A stretch of 64,000 nucleotides of DNA from Variovorax sp. (GTDB lineage Bacteria; Pseudomonadota; Gammaproteobacteria; Burkholderiales; Burkholderiaceae_C). The position numbers and the translations under genes are program-made. Numbering within the stretch: position 1 is the first letter of the stretch; every line of letters starts with the position of its first letter. The notes beneath the pieces were generated by a model, which did no database searches, was not told where the DNA came from, and saw only the letters and a program-made list of their open reading frames with translations. Below are positions 42,369 to 54,900 of the stretch, piece after piece. The stretch spans positions 26,265 through 90,264 of the forward strand of contig SEGS01000003.1 of NCBI GenBank assembly GCA_004210915.1, given 5' to 3'.

Positions 42369-42786
42369 AAAACTTTTTCTGGACCGGCTCGCGCGGGCGT
42401 GGGACAGGTCTGACGCGGAGAACAAAAAAAGCCGCCTCGTTGCCGGGCGCTTCGGAACGCGACAAGTTGAGAGTGGGTGTGATGCCCAAACGACAGGTCG
42501 GGATCGGGGAAGCCCCCATCCCAGCCTTCCCCCGGAGGGTGAAGGAGCGAAGCGGGGAAGAGAGCGGACTACGAACCCTGACCCCAACCGGAACGCTAAT
42601 CTGGTCCCGATCCCGATCCCGATCCAAACCCCTTCTGTCTGCGCCGAGGAGCGCAGGTCTGGACGGATCAGGGCAAAAAACTGTCTGAGCGCAGCGAGTT
42701 TTTTTTGACCCCGTTCAGACCGAGCACCGCAGGTTGCCCCGTAGCGCAGCGAAGGGGACGCAGACAGCAGGGTCGCCTTTCTTTTG
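42369..42786. other. gene-free stretch with small repeats between tpsA3 and the tpsB promoter
   Basis: No coding region is convincing here. An imperfect palindrome (CCTTCCCCC / GGGTGAAGG) lies at 42525-42545, and three tandem copies of CCCGAT begin near 42606. The sequence resembles the dispersed non-coding intergenic repeats common in GC-rich proteobacteria; a genome-wide match would be needed to prove this. Confidence 0.45.
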
Positions 42787-42820
42787 GTTACTTTTCTTTG
42801 GCGAAGCAAAGAAAAGTGAC
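42787..42820. terminator. strong inverted repeat downstream of tpsA3
   Basis: A perfect 10-bp stem (CTTTTCTTTG / CAAAGAAAAG) with a 6-nt loop extends to 14 bp with one wobble pair. It lies about 145 nt beyond the tpsA3 stop and could end that transcript. It is rich in A and T, unlike its surroundings, and could also be part of a dispersed repeat. Confidence 0.45.
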
Positions 42821-42963
42821 TTGCCGCCGGGCAACCCCCGGCTTGCTAGAAGTCGTCACAACACCCACCTCCTAGCCGAGCAGTGGATACCTGCCTCTGC
42901 GGGTATGACAGACAGTAGGCAATGACTTCACGCCAGGCGGAACCCACCACCGCAACCGCCCGA

Positions 42964-45900
42964 TCACCTCCCCACCGCCCGCCTCTCCCTAACCGTCAGC
43001 GCCTGCATCTCCCCCTCACTCAGCGCCCCAGCCCCCAGCACCTGCACCACCCCCTGCGGGTTGTAGCTCACCTGCTGTGCCCTGCCCTGAGACTCGCCCG
43101 CCGGCGCCTGCTCCATCGGCTCGCTGCCGAAGCCCAGCACCCGCACCGTGAAGACGGACGGCAGGTTCTGCCGCGCAGCCGCGCGCTCCCTTTGCATGAC
43201 CTCCTGCGCGGCAACCGCGGCCTGGGACGCGGCGGCGCTGGCATTCGTCAACGCACCAATGTTCACGGCTGCGACCACCGGTATCCCGATCGCCTCGCCC
43301 TGCACCTGGATGTTGTCGGCATTCACCACCTGCATCGCCGCGAGGTTGACGTTGCCCGACACACGAATACCCGCTTCACCCGCATCGATGGTGCCCAGCG
43401 GCGCGATCAGGTCGATGTCGCCTGGCGGAACTTCGGGGATCGGGTTGAGCGTCGCGATGCCCGCGCCAGTGGTCGGCGTTGCCGGCGACAGCGACACGTT
43501 GCCCACGCTGTCGTACACCCGCCGCTGCGGCGTGGCCACCACGGTGGTCTTGCTGCCGCGACCGGCGTTGATGTCGCCTTCGGCAGACCAGGCCAGGATG
43601 TTGCCGCCAAAGGTCGTGAAGATACGGCTCTGCCCCATCAGGATGTCGCCCTTCGCGAAGATGTTGATGTCACCCTCGCCCTGCGTCATCACGCCCGAGC
43701 CCGGGCCGGGATTGAAGCCGCCGTCCACGCCGACCAGCGTGCGCCCGCCCGGCGTCATGATGCTGATGTCGCCACCGAAGTTGGTGTGGATGCCGGCGTC
43801 AAGCACGTCGAAGAACGACACGCCGTAGCCCGGGCGGTTCAGCGCCACCCACTCGTCATACGTCAGGTACTTCACGCCCGGCCGCGGCCGTGCCTGGCCG
43901 GTGTTGTTGTTCACGTAGTCGGCGTTGAAGTAAAGCGCGCTGCTGAACATGGTCAGGTCGCCTTCGTACGACAGTGCCTGCCCTTGCGCGTCCTGAGACG
44001 GCAGCAAGGTGGCGATGGCTTCGCGTCCACGCAGGTAGCTGCCGTAGCGTTTGCCATCGACGTCGTTGTACTCGCGGCCCGCAGCCTTGATCTCGGCGTA
44101 GTACACGCCGCGCAGGAAGCCGCGCTGCTGCTCGAGTGGCAGCGCCGCGAAGAAGGCGCGCGGGTCCATGGTGGCGGCGTCGAAGTGCAGGCCCGAGCGG
44201 TTGCCCGCTGTCGTGCCGAAGCGCTCGGTCAGCCAGTTGACCAGATGCAAACGGCTCTCGACCTTGTATTCACGCGCCAGGGAGCGGTTGGCGGCGGTAC
44301 CGCCCTGGTTCAACGCCGCATTCCGTGCCGCATCCAGTTCGCCCTGTCGCGCTGCCATGAACGCATCGGGCGTGCCGTGCTTCTGCGCGTCGTAGCCGAA
44401 CTCGCGCGTCAGCCATTGGGCCATGGTCAGTGCGCCGCTGTAGTCGTACAGGGACGTGCCCGGCTGGTCGGCGAAAGGCTGCTCGAGGTTGGCGAGCTTC
44501 GCCGGATCGAGGTAGCGCGCGGCGAAGGCATCCCAGTGCGCACCCGCGCCCATGCCGGCCGCGACCGAGATGCTGGCACCGCTGGCACGGTCGCCCGGCA
44601 CCACGTCGACGATGGCGCCCAGGCTCTTGAACTCGCCCTTGTCGGCCAGGTAGATGTTGCGACCGGCGCTCACGTCGAGCAGGCCGGGGCCGGTGACATA
44701 GAAGCTGCTGTAGCGGATGTCGCGGCCCGCCTCGACCACCGAGACGTCGTCGGCAAAGGCGTGCGCGATCAGGTTGCCGCGCGAATCGGCCGTGCTGGTC
44801 TTGCGGCCGGTGACGGTGTCCTTGCGGCCGAGTTGCGTGCCCGAGTCGGTGATGTCGCGGCCGGCGCGTATCGCCACCGGCGTCGAAGCTTCATAACGCA
44901 CGCCTGTCGCGCCCGCCGGGAAGCCGAGCAACACCTCGCTGCCCACGCGCAGGCCGACGATGTCGCCGCCCACCGCGTAGTAACGCGCCGGATCCTGGCC
45001 CACGGTCGCATAGGCCGACGTGGCGGGCGTGCCGAACGTGAAGAGCGGCGCCACGTTGAAGCGCCCTCCCTCCGTGGTCAGCCACGAATTCATGGCTGCG
45101 GCTTCGGCCGGGCTGTTGTGGACCCACAGCGGATCGAAACCGTACTGCCCGCCGCCGCGCTCTGCCACCTGGCCGAGAAAGCCTGGCCGGAAAACGCCCG
45201 GCAGCGCAGCAGGGTCGGCGGTCGAGGCGTTGAACGTCAGGCCGCTGGCGTAGATCGATTCGCCGGCCAGCAGTTGCAGCTCGCCCTTGCCGGTCACGTT
45301 GGTGAAGTGCGGGCCGATAGGAGACGGCGCCAGCGTCACGCCGAACGCCACGCGCAGCGGCGTCGGGCCGAACGGGTTGGTCATCGTGGCAGTGCTGACG
45401 CCGTAATAAAGGCTGCCGTTGGCAGCAGCGGCGCGCAGGATGGACGGGTAGAAATAACCGTCGTCGCCGGCCGACTGGTTGCGGCCTTCCGCGTTCCAGC
45501 GAACGTCCTCCTGGCCGCCGCCTTCGCCCCACGCCGTGGTGGGCGTGAGGTTGCCGCCGGCGCTCAACAGGTCGATGGACGTGGCCGGGGTCCACATCGA
45601 GAACCAGTTCCAGCCCAGGGCCGCATGCTGCGTGCCTTGGTAATTGAAGGAGGTCGACTCGAGCAGCAGCGTGCGGCCCGGGTCGGCCACGCCGCCCAGC
45701 ACCAGGTCGCCGCGCGTGTCGATGCGCACGGTGGAATCGCCCAGCACCAGGATAGGCCCGCCACCGGCGAGTGCAGCGCCGGCCGCGAACGCGTCGCCGG
45801 TGCGCGTGTCGATGTGGTTGGACACGCCGTAGCGCGGCTGCACGCCGCCGATGGAGCCGGCCTCGATGTGCAAGGCACCGCGCAAATTGACGAAGGTGCT

Positions 45901-48900
45901 GTTGAGGTCGTGCTCGTTGCGGCGCTGCGTGGCGTCCGGGTTGAGCGTGCCGCCCAGGCGCAGGTCGAGGTCGCCGCCGCCGGTCTGCACCAGCGTGCCG
46001 TCGGCCGTGATGCGGCCCGTGCTGCCGACGACGAGATGCAGTCCCTGGCTGCGCGGGCTGTGGCCGGAGCCGGTGCCTATCTGCCCGGCCACGTTGGCAA
46101 CGCCGCTGCCGCGCGCGTCGACCATGCCGGCATCGCCGCGTGCCTCAACGCGCAGGTTGCCGCCGCCCAGCGTGCCGACGCCTGTGAAGCCGACCAGCGA
46201 CGGGTCGTTGCCGAAGAGGAAGCTTCCGTAGAGGTCGCGCGACCCGGCTGCCGAGCCGGCCACGTAGGTGCCAAAGTTGATCCACCAGGCCGTTGGCACG
46301 GCGCCTGCGCCCTGCTCGACCGATCCCGTGCCCTGGCGCCAGAGCCAGTTGCCCACCGCCGTGGTGCCGTGCTGCGGGCGCGAGTTGGCGAAGGTGTAGC
46401 CGATGTCGGTAGTTCCGCCCTTGCCGATCAGGTCGCCCTTGAGGTCACCGCCAGCGCGCACCAGCACGTTGCCGCCGTGCTCCGGGTACCAGGCCGCATA
46501 CAGGCTGGCCGCGCCGCCGTCGACCAGCGATTCGTAAGACGCGCCTTCGGGCTGCAGGATGCTGCCGTCCGGCAGGCGTGCGCGCGCACGGTCGAAGCCC
46601 GCGCCCGGCGACGCCGAAGAGGTGCCCGACGTGTAGACGCCATAGGGCGTGCGCATGTCGAAGTCACCAGCCGAGACGAGGTCGAGGTCGCCGGTCCCGG
46701 TGCGCAGCACGCTGAACAGCTGCTGGCGCACGGGCTTCCTGGACTCCACGGCACTGACAAATTCGACCACCGTGCCATAACCATAGTCGTTGAGTTCCTC
46801 GATTGACTGCGAGAACAGCCCGTAGTCTTTCAGCATCTGGATGGTGGCGGCATCCAGCAGGGTGCCGGCCTGCCAGTCGAAGCCGTAAGCGCCGTTCAGG
46901 TCGTCCAGGAACGAGGCCTCGACATCGAGCGGAATCTGGTATGTCTGCTCATAGGCCGTGCCGAGGCCGAAATGCGTGTCGGCCAGTTGCAGGCGCGCGG
47001 TGCTTTTCGGCAAGGTCATGCGCGAGTCCGCCGCCGTGAGGTCGGCACCGGCCACCAGGCGCAGGTCGCTCGATTGCGATCCGGCCGCCAGCAGCGGCGC
47101 CAGCGCCCAAGTACGGCCCTGGCTGCCTTGTGCATCGAGCGGGCGAAGGTTGACCATCTCGGCGCCGCCCGGCAAAACCACGTCGGTCTCGGACGGCACG
47201 ATGGCACCTTTGGCCAGCGTGAGCGGCTGCGAGAGCGTGAGGTTGGCGGGCAAGGCCACGCCGGCCGGCCAGTATGTGGCCGCCAGTTGCGTCGACGTCG
47301 TGAGGCGAAAGCCCGCATCCAGCTTCTGCCCGGCGGCAAGCGCGAGCGGCTCGCGCAGCACGGTGCCGGCGGCAAGCAGCACATCGCCGTGGGCATCGCG
47401 CACGGCTGCTGACAGCACGGTGCCCGCAGGCAGCGTGAGTGTCTGGCCGAGCGGCAGTGCCACCGGCAGCACCGTGCCGGCCGGCAGCGTCACGCCCGCA
47501 ACGGGCAGGTCGTAGTTGAGCGTGCGGCCGGTCTTGAAAACCGTGCCCGTGTCGAGCGTCGCCACGCCCGCGTGGGGAATGACCAGGTCGCCGCCGAAAG
47601 GCATGCGCCCGGCCGGCAATACCCAACCGTTGTCGTCGGGCGACGCGCCCAGCTTGGAGCCGTCAAAGCCATCGCTGATGCTACCGAAGACCTGCAGGTT
47701 GCCGCCCGCGCGCAAGACCAGCGCGCCAGCCTCGCCCGAGCCATAAACGCCGGTCAGCGGCGAGTGCGGGTTGACGCTGGCGTAGCGGTGGCCCGAGAGG
47801 TCGATGTCGCCGTCGACATGCAGGTCGCCAGTCGTCGCGACTTCAACGCCGGGGCGCAGGCGGAAGGCGTCGGCGTAGGCGCGCAGGCCGGCGAGCTTGC
47901 CGTTCATCAGCCCGCCGTTGGCCAGCGCGTTGGTGATGAAAGTGGCGCTTTCAGCATGGCGGTCGTCCAGCCATTTCTGGTCGATGGTCTGGTACGGGCG
48001 GCCATCGGCCGTGGCTTCCGTGCCTACCGGCGCGTTGGCGTAACGCTGGAAGGCGTTGACGGCGATGGAGCGCGCGCCGGTGATGGTCAGCGTAGCTGCG
48101 GCATCGATGTTGACATCGCTGCCGGTGGCGCCGCCCAGGCGCGGGGCGTTGAGTGCGACCGTGCCGTAACTGGCGTTGGCACCGGCACCGTCCAGGCGCA
48201 TCGTCGCGCCTGGTGCCAGCACCAGCCGGCCGTCGCCCGAATCGATCTCGATGACGGCGCGGTTCGGCGCCTCGATGACCTGGCCGTAGCTGTCGCGGCG
48301 CAGCACGCTGGCGCTCGCGTCGAGCACGGCCGTGCCCGCGATGGTCACGCCGTGGTTGGCGGCCAGGCGGATGCTGCCGGCCTGTTCGCCGCTGGCGTCG
48401 ATGCGGCCATTGACGGCAAGGCTGCCGTTGTCGACCGACACATTGACCTCGCGCGCCTTGAGCTCATCGCCGATCACCAGGTCGCCCTGTTTCAGCTGGA
48501 AGCTGCGGCCGCCGAACACGCCGCCTTCGCTCAGGCGCGTGTTGAGGCCGGCGAAGTCGGTGATGCGCAGGCCGCGCACATCGAGCGTGCCGGCCGCGAA
48601 AGGAACCTGCGTGCCGCCCGCGTCGTAGTAACCCGTGGCGCTGCCGTCGATGGCACCCGCAAGGTTCACCGTGCCGTCCAGCGCCAGGGCCTTGAGCGCG
48701 CCAGCGCGGTTGCGGTCGGCCGAGAGGTCGATGCGCGAAGCTGTTGACTGCGTCACGTTGCCGCTGCGGCTGTCCAGCGTGACATCGCCGCCCCAGCTGT
48801 ACTGGCTGACGTCGAAGAAAGCGATCTTGCGGCCCGCGAGATCGAGTTGCGCGCCGCCCGCCAGGGCCACGTCGCCTGCGGCCGAGAGCGTGAGCTTGCC

Positions 48901-51900
48901 GCTCGGCAGCAGCACGGCGGTGTCGACCGTGAGCGATCCACCGGCATCGAGCGACAGCGTGGCGCCGAGTGCATCGGCCAGCGTGGCGTTGTCTGGCAAC
49001 GGCGATGCACCGCCCTGGAGCGCGGTGGCCGTGAGCGCACCGCCGGCCTTGAGGGTGTTGACCGAGCCCGCGTGTCCCGTCAGGAGCGGCGTGCGCAGGT
49101 TGAGGTTGCCGCCGCTGTAGTCGAACGCTTTGGTCGTTGCGTTCCACGCGCCCTGCTGCTGGTACACAGCGAGCGAACCCTTGTGGTTGGCGGTGATGCG
49201 TTCGCTGGCGTTGAGGTCGACGCTTTCGAAGCCCAGCACCAGCCGGTCGTGGCTGTTGACGCTGTCAGGCTGGCTGCGCGGGCCGTAGCCAAATTCGATC
49301 TGGCGCGCATCGACCACAAGCTGGCCGCTGCCGGTCCCGGCGCCGCCCGCCATCACGCTGCCTGCAGGCGTGGTGGCGCCGTTCCAGACCAGCGTGTCGG
49401 TCTGGATGCGAGCCACTTCGCCGGCCTGGCCGTAGCCGTAGAGCGCGGGCGCCCCGAGCACCAGGCGCTCCAGTGACGACTTGCCGCTCGCCGCATCCAC
49501 CGTCGACAGGTTCACGTTGCCGAAAAAGTTGACCGAATCGCGTGCGGTCAGCACCAGGTTTTCAAGCGCCGGTGCGCCGGTGCTGGTGTCGCCGCGCAGC
49601 AGGCGGTCGAGCACCTGCTGGTCGAGCGTGAGCCCCGCCGGCAGAATGCCGCCGGCGCCGGCCGAAACCAGTTGGGCCTGGCTGCCGACGTTGATCGCGC
49701 CTACGGCCAGCACGAGATCGCGTGCGCCGTAGCGCACCGAATCGGCCAGCAGGAAGGACTGGTCGGTGACGGCACTGATGCTGCCTTCTGCATACAGGCG
49801 CGTCTCGCCCGCGCAGGCAGTGCCCGCGGCACACGTGCCAATATGGATGTAACCCGCGCCGGTGCCTGTCCAGCTGTCGCCGACCGTTGGCGCCAGCACG
49901 TCGAGCCGGCCGTTGGTCAGCGCCAGCAAAGAGGTCGAACCCGGCGTGACGACAAAACCGTCGGCCGAACTCCAGGCCGCCGCGCCGCGCCCGAGGGTGT
50001 CGATGCCGGCGCCCTGCTCCACGGTGATGCCGCCTGCAATGCGGCCGGTGACGAGCAGCACTTGCGCGGCCGAGAGCACGGCTCCGCCGCGCAGCACGAT
50101 CTCCGCCGGCGCGTCATAGGCTGACCCGAGTCCAACCTTCCAGGCGTTGCTCGTCGAGCCGTAGCCGAGGCTGGCCGAGAACGTCGACGAGGGCATGCCG
50201 CCGATGGCAATCACCCCCGCGCCGATGTTGTTGAGCATGCCCGCCTCGACGGAGATGCCGCCGTAGCCGGCGGTGGGCGCGGTGCCAACGGCACGCACCT
50301 CGATGCGCGGGGCGATGAGCGAAACCGTGCCACCGCGACCGCCTTCTGCCGCCGCGAAGTGCACCGTGCCGGCCGCGACCTGCAATTGCTGGCCCGGCAG
50401 CAGCGTGAGGACACGCGCGTCGCGCTCGAGTTGCGGGCGCGGCACGTTATCGCGCAGGGCCCAGTCCAGGCCGAACTGCGCGTAACTGGTCTCGTTGTAT
50501 TGCGAATAGGCCCGCAACGTGTCGGCAGGCGTCAGCACGGCCTGCGTGGGCAGCACATCGGCAATGCCGGTGTTGGCGATGCCCAGGCGCGTCGCCGTGC
50601 TCCAGGAGCCGTTGCGCATGGGGCTGGCCACGCCGAACACGCCCGTACTGGACGCCAGGCCATTGAGTTCGACACGGAAGGCGCCGGGCATCAGGGCATA
50701 GGTGGACGGCAGCAGCGTGTAGGTGCCTGCGGCCAGGCCGGGCACGCCATCGCTGATGGTGATCTGGCGACCGACCGCCGGCTCTCCCGCGCCCTTTTCG
50801 CCATTAACGCCCGCGACGGGCGCGGCCGGTGCCTGCACACCGGGCACGATGGCGTAGACAGGGTTGGTCGCCAGGCCCGGCAGCACAAATCCGTTTTTGC
50901 CGAGCTGCACCAGCGGGTTCAGGCGCGCGTCGGTAGAGCCGCCGCGACCGGTGAGGAAGCCCGCGCCCTTCAGCTCGCCGCCGCCGCGCAAGTCGAGCGT
51001 GGCGCCTGGCTGCACGTCAATGTCGGTGGCCGCCAGGCGCACGCTGCCCATCAGGTCGCCGAGGCCGTAATAGGGCACGTCGAGACCGGCGTAGTTGTAG
51101 GTCAGGTTGTCGACCGTGCCGCCGTAAGGCATCGCCAGGCCGGAGGCGCTGACCGAGGTGATGCTGCCCGGCAGCAGTCGTACCGACGAGGCCGGCACGT
51201 TCGATGCCGAGCCGATGCCAACGGTGATCGTGCCCAGCGGCGCGCGCACCACGCCGCCCTGTTCCACATTCGCCGACAGCAATTGCAGCGAGCCGAACAC
51301 CGAGTAAGGCAGCGCCGCCGCAACCGGCCCGTTGTGTTCGATGCGAAGGCTGCGTTCAGCGTCGAAGCTGACCTGGTAGGTGCCCCACTGGTCGACGGCG
51401 CCCTTGCGGCCGGCTGTGACCACGGCCCGGGCGCCGGTGGCCGGGTACAACTGGCTGGCGGCCAGCACCAGGTCGCCCACGGTGGTGAGCGAGGTGTTGA
51501 TCGACGAGCCCTGGCTGGAGGCCAGGAAGCGCAGGTCTCCTTCGCTGCGAAGCTCCACGAGATCGAAGCCCGGGCGCGTGACCCGGACATCGCCCGGGTT
51601 CTGGCGCACATAGCCCTCGGTGCCGAAAGACACGTTGTCGATGACGTCGAGCAGCGACGATTCGACCTGCAGCGTCGAGCCGTCGGCAACGCCCGGCAAT
51701 GCCGCCGCGCCGGCCGTCGGAGCGCCTGGCGTCGGCATGAGGTTGAAGTCCTTCTGGTTGCGGGTCGTGCCGGCCAGCCGCACGTACGGGGCGGCCAGCT
51801 GGACGCTGGCACCGCTACCCGCGCCCTGCGCGAGGCTCAGGTTGCGGGCCGTGAGGCGCAGGCTCTGGCCCATGCGCAGGGCCAGTCCGTCCTCCAGGCT

Positions 51901-54900
51901 GATCACGCCGTTGACCAGCAAGCCCAGGTTGTCAAAGCCACCGGCTTCGATGCGGTCGGCACCCAGACGTGCATGGCCGTAGACCAGGGCCGGATCGGCC
52001 TGGCCTGGCAGCAACCCGGCGGCCAGCGCTTCGGGCTGTTGCTGCATCGCCAGCGTGAGTTCGCGGTGTACCAGCACGCGCGCATCGGGACCGGCAGCGA
52101 CCTGGTAGTTCGGTGTCTCCAGTGCGATGGCCAGCGTGCCGCCGGCAGCACCGGCACCGCCCGAGGCCGCGCGCAGGTCGCCGTCAAGATAGAGGCCATT
52201 GAAGCTGCTCAGGTAGACCAGGCCACCGTTTGAAGCCACGGTCACCGCGCCCTGTTGCGGCAGGTCGAGCACGCCGGCCGCACCCGACGCATCGAGACGC
52301 GCACCGGAGCGCACCACGATGAAGTTGTCGATGGCGCTGGCGCTGCCGGCAGCAGCGTCGTAGGTGCCGCCGATCTGGATGCTGCCGCCGCCCTGCACGA
52401 CGCCATAACGGCCGCCGCGCGCGTCGAGCGCCGTGTGGGCGATGCCCGCCACATCGAGCACCGCGTGTTCGCCGATCCAGACCGACCGGTCATGGCCCCT
52501 GACAGAGCCGATATCGTCGTTGCCGTAACCCAGGCCCTTCACGTCGATGCGGCCGCCCGCTGCATGCAGCTCGCCATCGATGGTGACCTGTCCGTTGCCG
52601 GCCAGTGCGATCGACTTGCCCGGGTCGACCGTGATGCGCGCATCCACCCCCACGGCCAGCGTCGGCGCCAGCGCCATGCCGGGACCGCCGGCCGCCAGCG
52701 CCAGGCTGGCACCCGCGCGCTGCGTGAGCCGCCGGGCTGTCGCGTCTTCGGTAAACAGGGGCAACTCGCGGACCGCCAGCGCGCCTGCCGGGTCGGCTCC
52801 CGTCGCCAGCTCGTGCGCCGCATGGCGGTCGAACTGCAGCACAGGCATCCGCACGGCGAGATCGGCACCTTCAGCGACGGCCACCCCGCCCATGCCCACC
52901 ACCTCGTAGCGTGAAAAGCCCTGGCGGAAAGTATCCGCCTTCAGGTGCATCAACGGTGCCACGGCCACCGCCTGCGGCAACACCGTGCCGGCCCGCAGCA
53001 AGGTGCCGGCTGCAAAGGTGATGTCTGTGGCTGCCAGCGTGCCGGCCTTCATCATGCCGGCCGCCGGCGTGATGCCGATGCCGGTCGGGAAGGCATCTGC
53101 CGGCAACACGTAGGCCACCGGAAAGCCCATGCCGGCCATGCTCGTGATCACGGTGCCGGCCGGCAAGGTTACGGGCGAGGCCCATGAATAGATGTTGTAG
53201 TTCTGGCCGGCCTGCGTGCCGATCGAATAGTTGTCGTTGGAGCCGGTCGGCCGGGGCAAGGTCCAGGCCGCGCCCAGCGTGACCCAGCTGTCAGGCACGT
53301 TCCACTGGACCAGCGGCGCACCGGCGACGGCTTCGCCCGGCATCGCGCGTGTGCGGATGTAGTGGTAGTCGGCCGGCAGCGCTGCCCCTGCGGCCACCGT
53401 GAATGCATCCTGCGTGACCAGGTCGGACAGCGATGCTTGCCCGGCTTGCAGTGTGCCGTCACTGCCGGCCACCTGGCCGCCGATCACGACCGCGCCGCCG
53501 GTCTGCAGGTGCAGCGTGCCGCCGCCCTTGACGCCATGGGCGCGCAGTTCGCCGTCCAGCACCAGGCGGCCGCCCGTGCCGCCGCCTTGCGACAGGCCAT
53601 CGGCTATGAGCGTGATGCTGCCGCCCTTGCCGCCGCTTTCGTTGCCTTTGGCCAGCAACGCTGCGCCCGACGACGCGTCGAGCAGCGCGCCGGATGCCAC
53701 GGTGACGTTGCCGCTGCTGCGGATGTCGATGCGGCCGCCGTCGATGAAGGGCAGTCCCCGACCTTCGACCGGGTCCAGTCGCAGGTTGGTCCACTCGCCG
53801 CGCGCGTCGAGCGTCACGCCATCGGAAATGACGGTTTGGGCCACGCTGCCTGCCGGTGGCTGCGCCGCGATGGCGCCGATCTGCCAGCCCAGGCTTGCGT
53901 TGGTCACGCGTTCGACCAGGTTGCCAAGCACGATCGAGCCGCCGCGCGCGGTGAGGTCGGCATTGACCTGCACGTCGGTGGCGTGCAGTGCGATGCTGCC
54001 GCCGTGTGCCACGCCGACAGCTTCGTCGACCACCAGGCTGCCGAGCGCATATGCGTTCAGCGAGCCGAACTGCTGCGCGCCAAGCCAGCCTGCGTCCAGC
54101 ACGATGCGGCCTGCTGCCGACGGTCCGCTGCCGATGATGATTTCGTTGGCCAGGGCACCGGGGTTGTAGCGCAGCTGGCCGGAGTCCTTTTCATACACCG
54201 GCTGATACGAACCCACGACCAGTTGCCCGCGCTGCGCCGCCGCCGTCTGTGCCTGCTCGTAACCGTCAAGGCCCGCATCCCGCGCGCGCGTCTGGCGCAT
54301 GCCGTGGAAAGCGTCGCCACCCACCTCGCCTTCGAGCGTTGCCGCCCGCGTGGCGACCACCAGCCGGCCCGCATCGCGACCCACGGTATAGCCGTTTTCC
54401 AGCCGCCGCGCAGGCGCTATCAGCGGGTTGTAGAACGACTCGGTCACGCCCCATCGTTTCGACGTGTCCTCGAAACCTTTGTACACCCCCGTGTACAGCA
54501 GGTCACCCGGTGCGGTCGAGGCGTTATAGAGGTTGCCGTCCGCACCCTTGAGAAAGGTCTGGTTGATGTAGCCGGTCTGCACGTCCAGCGTGCCGCCGGC
54601 GAGGTTGATCAGGCTGCCCGCATGCGTCGCGACGTCGCCGCCGCTGAACTGCACCGTGCCGCCCTGCGCCATCCACTCGCCGATGCCGTGGCCGGTGATG
54701 CCCAGGTAGCCGCCCACCTCGAGCAGGCCGCCGGCCGTGTACCAGCGCTCGGTCACGTAGCCATTGGTGCCGGCGGGCACCAGCACCAGGTTGCGGCGGT
54801 CGATCCAGATGTCCTTGCTGTTCAGGCTCTTGTCGTCGCGGTTGACCGGCGCATCGCGCTGCTCGTTGCCTTGCACGTTGACCAGCACGTTGTTGGACTC

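Noticed and set aside
584..46806. Very long open frames on the plus strand opposite the tpsA genes, up to 1862 codons (17583-23171)
   Set aside because: They are antisense shadows of the GC-rich tpsA genes. They have no signal, no domain and no ribosome binding site, and their composition is dominated by Arg, Ala and Gly.
3690..49600. RGD tripeptides in TpsA1 (GRGDVAV) and TpsA3 (LLRGDTS)
   Set aside because: In proteins of this size and composition such tripeptides are expected by chance, and they are not conserved among the three.
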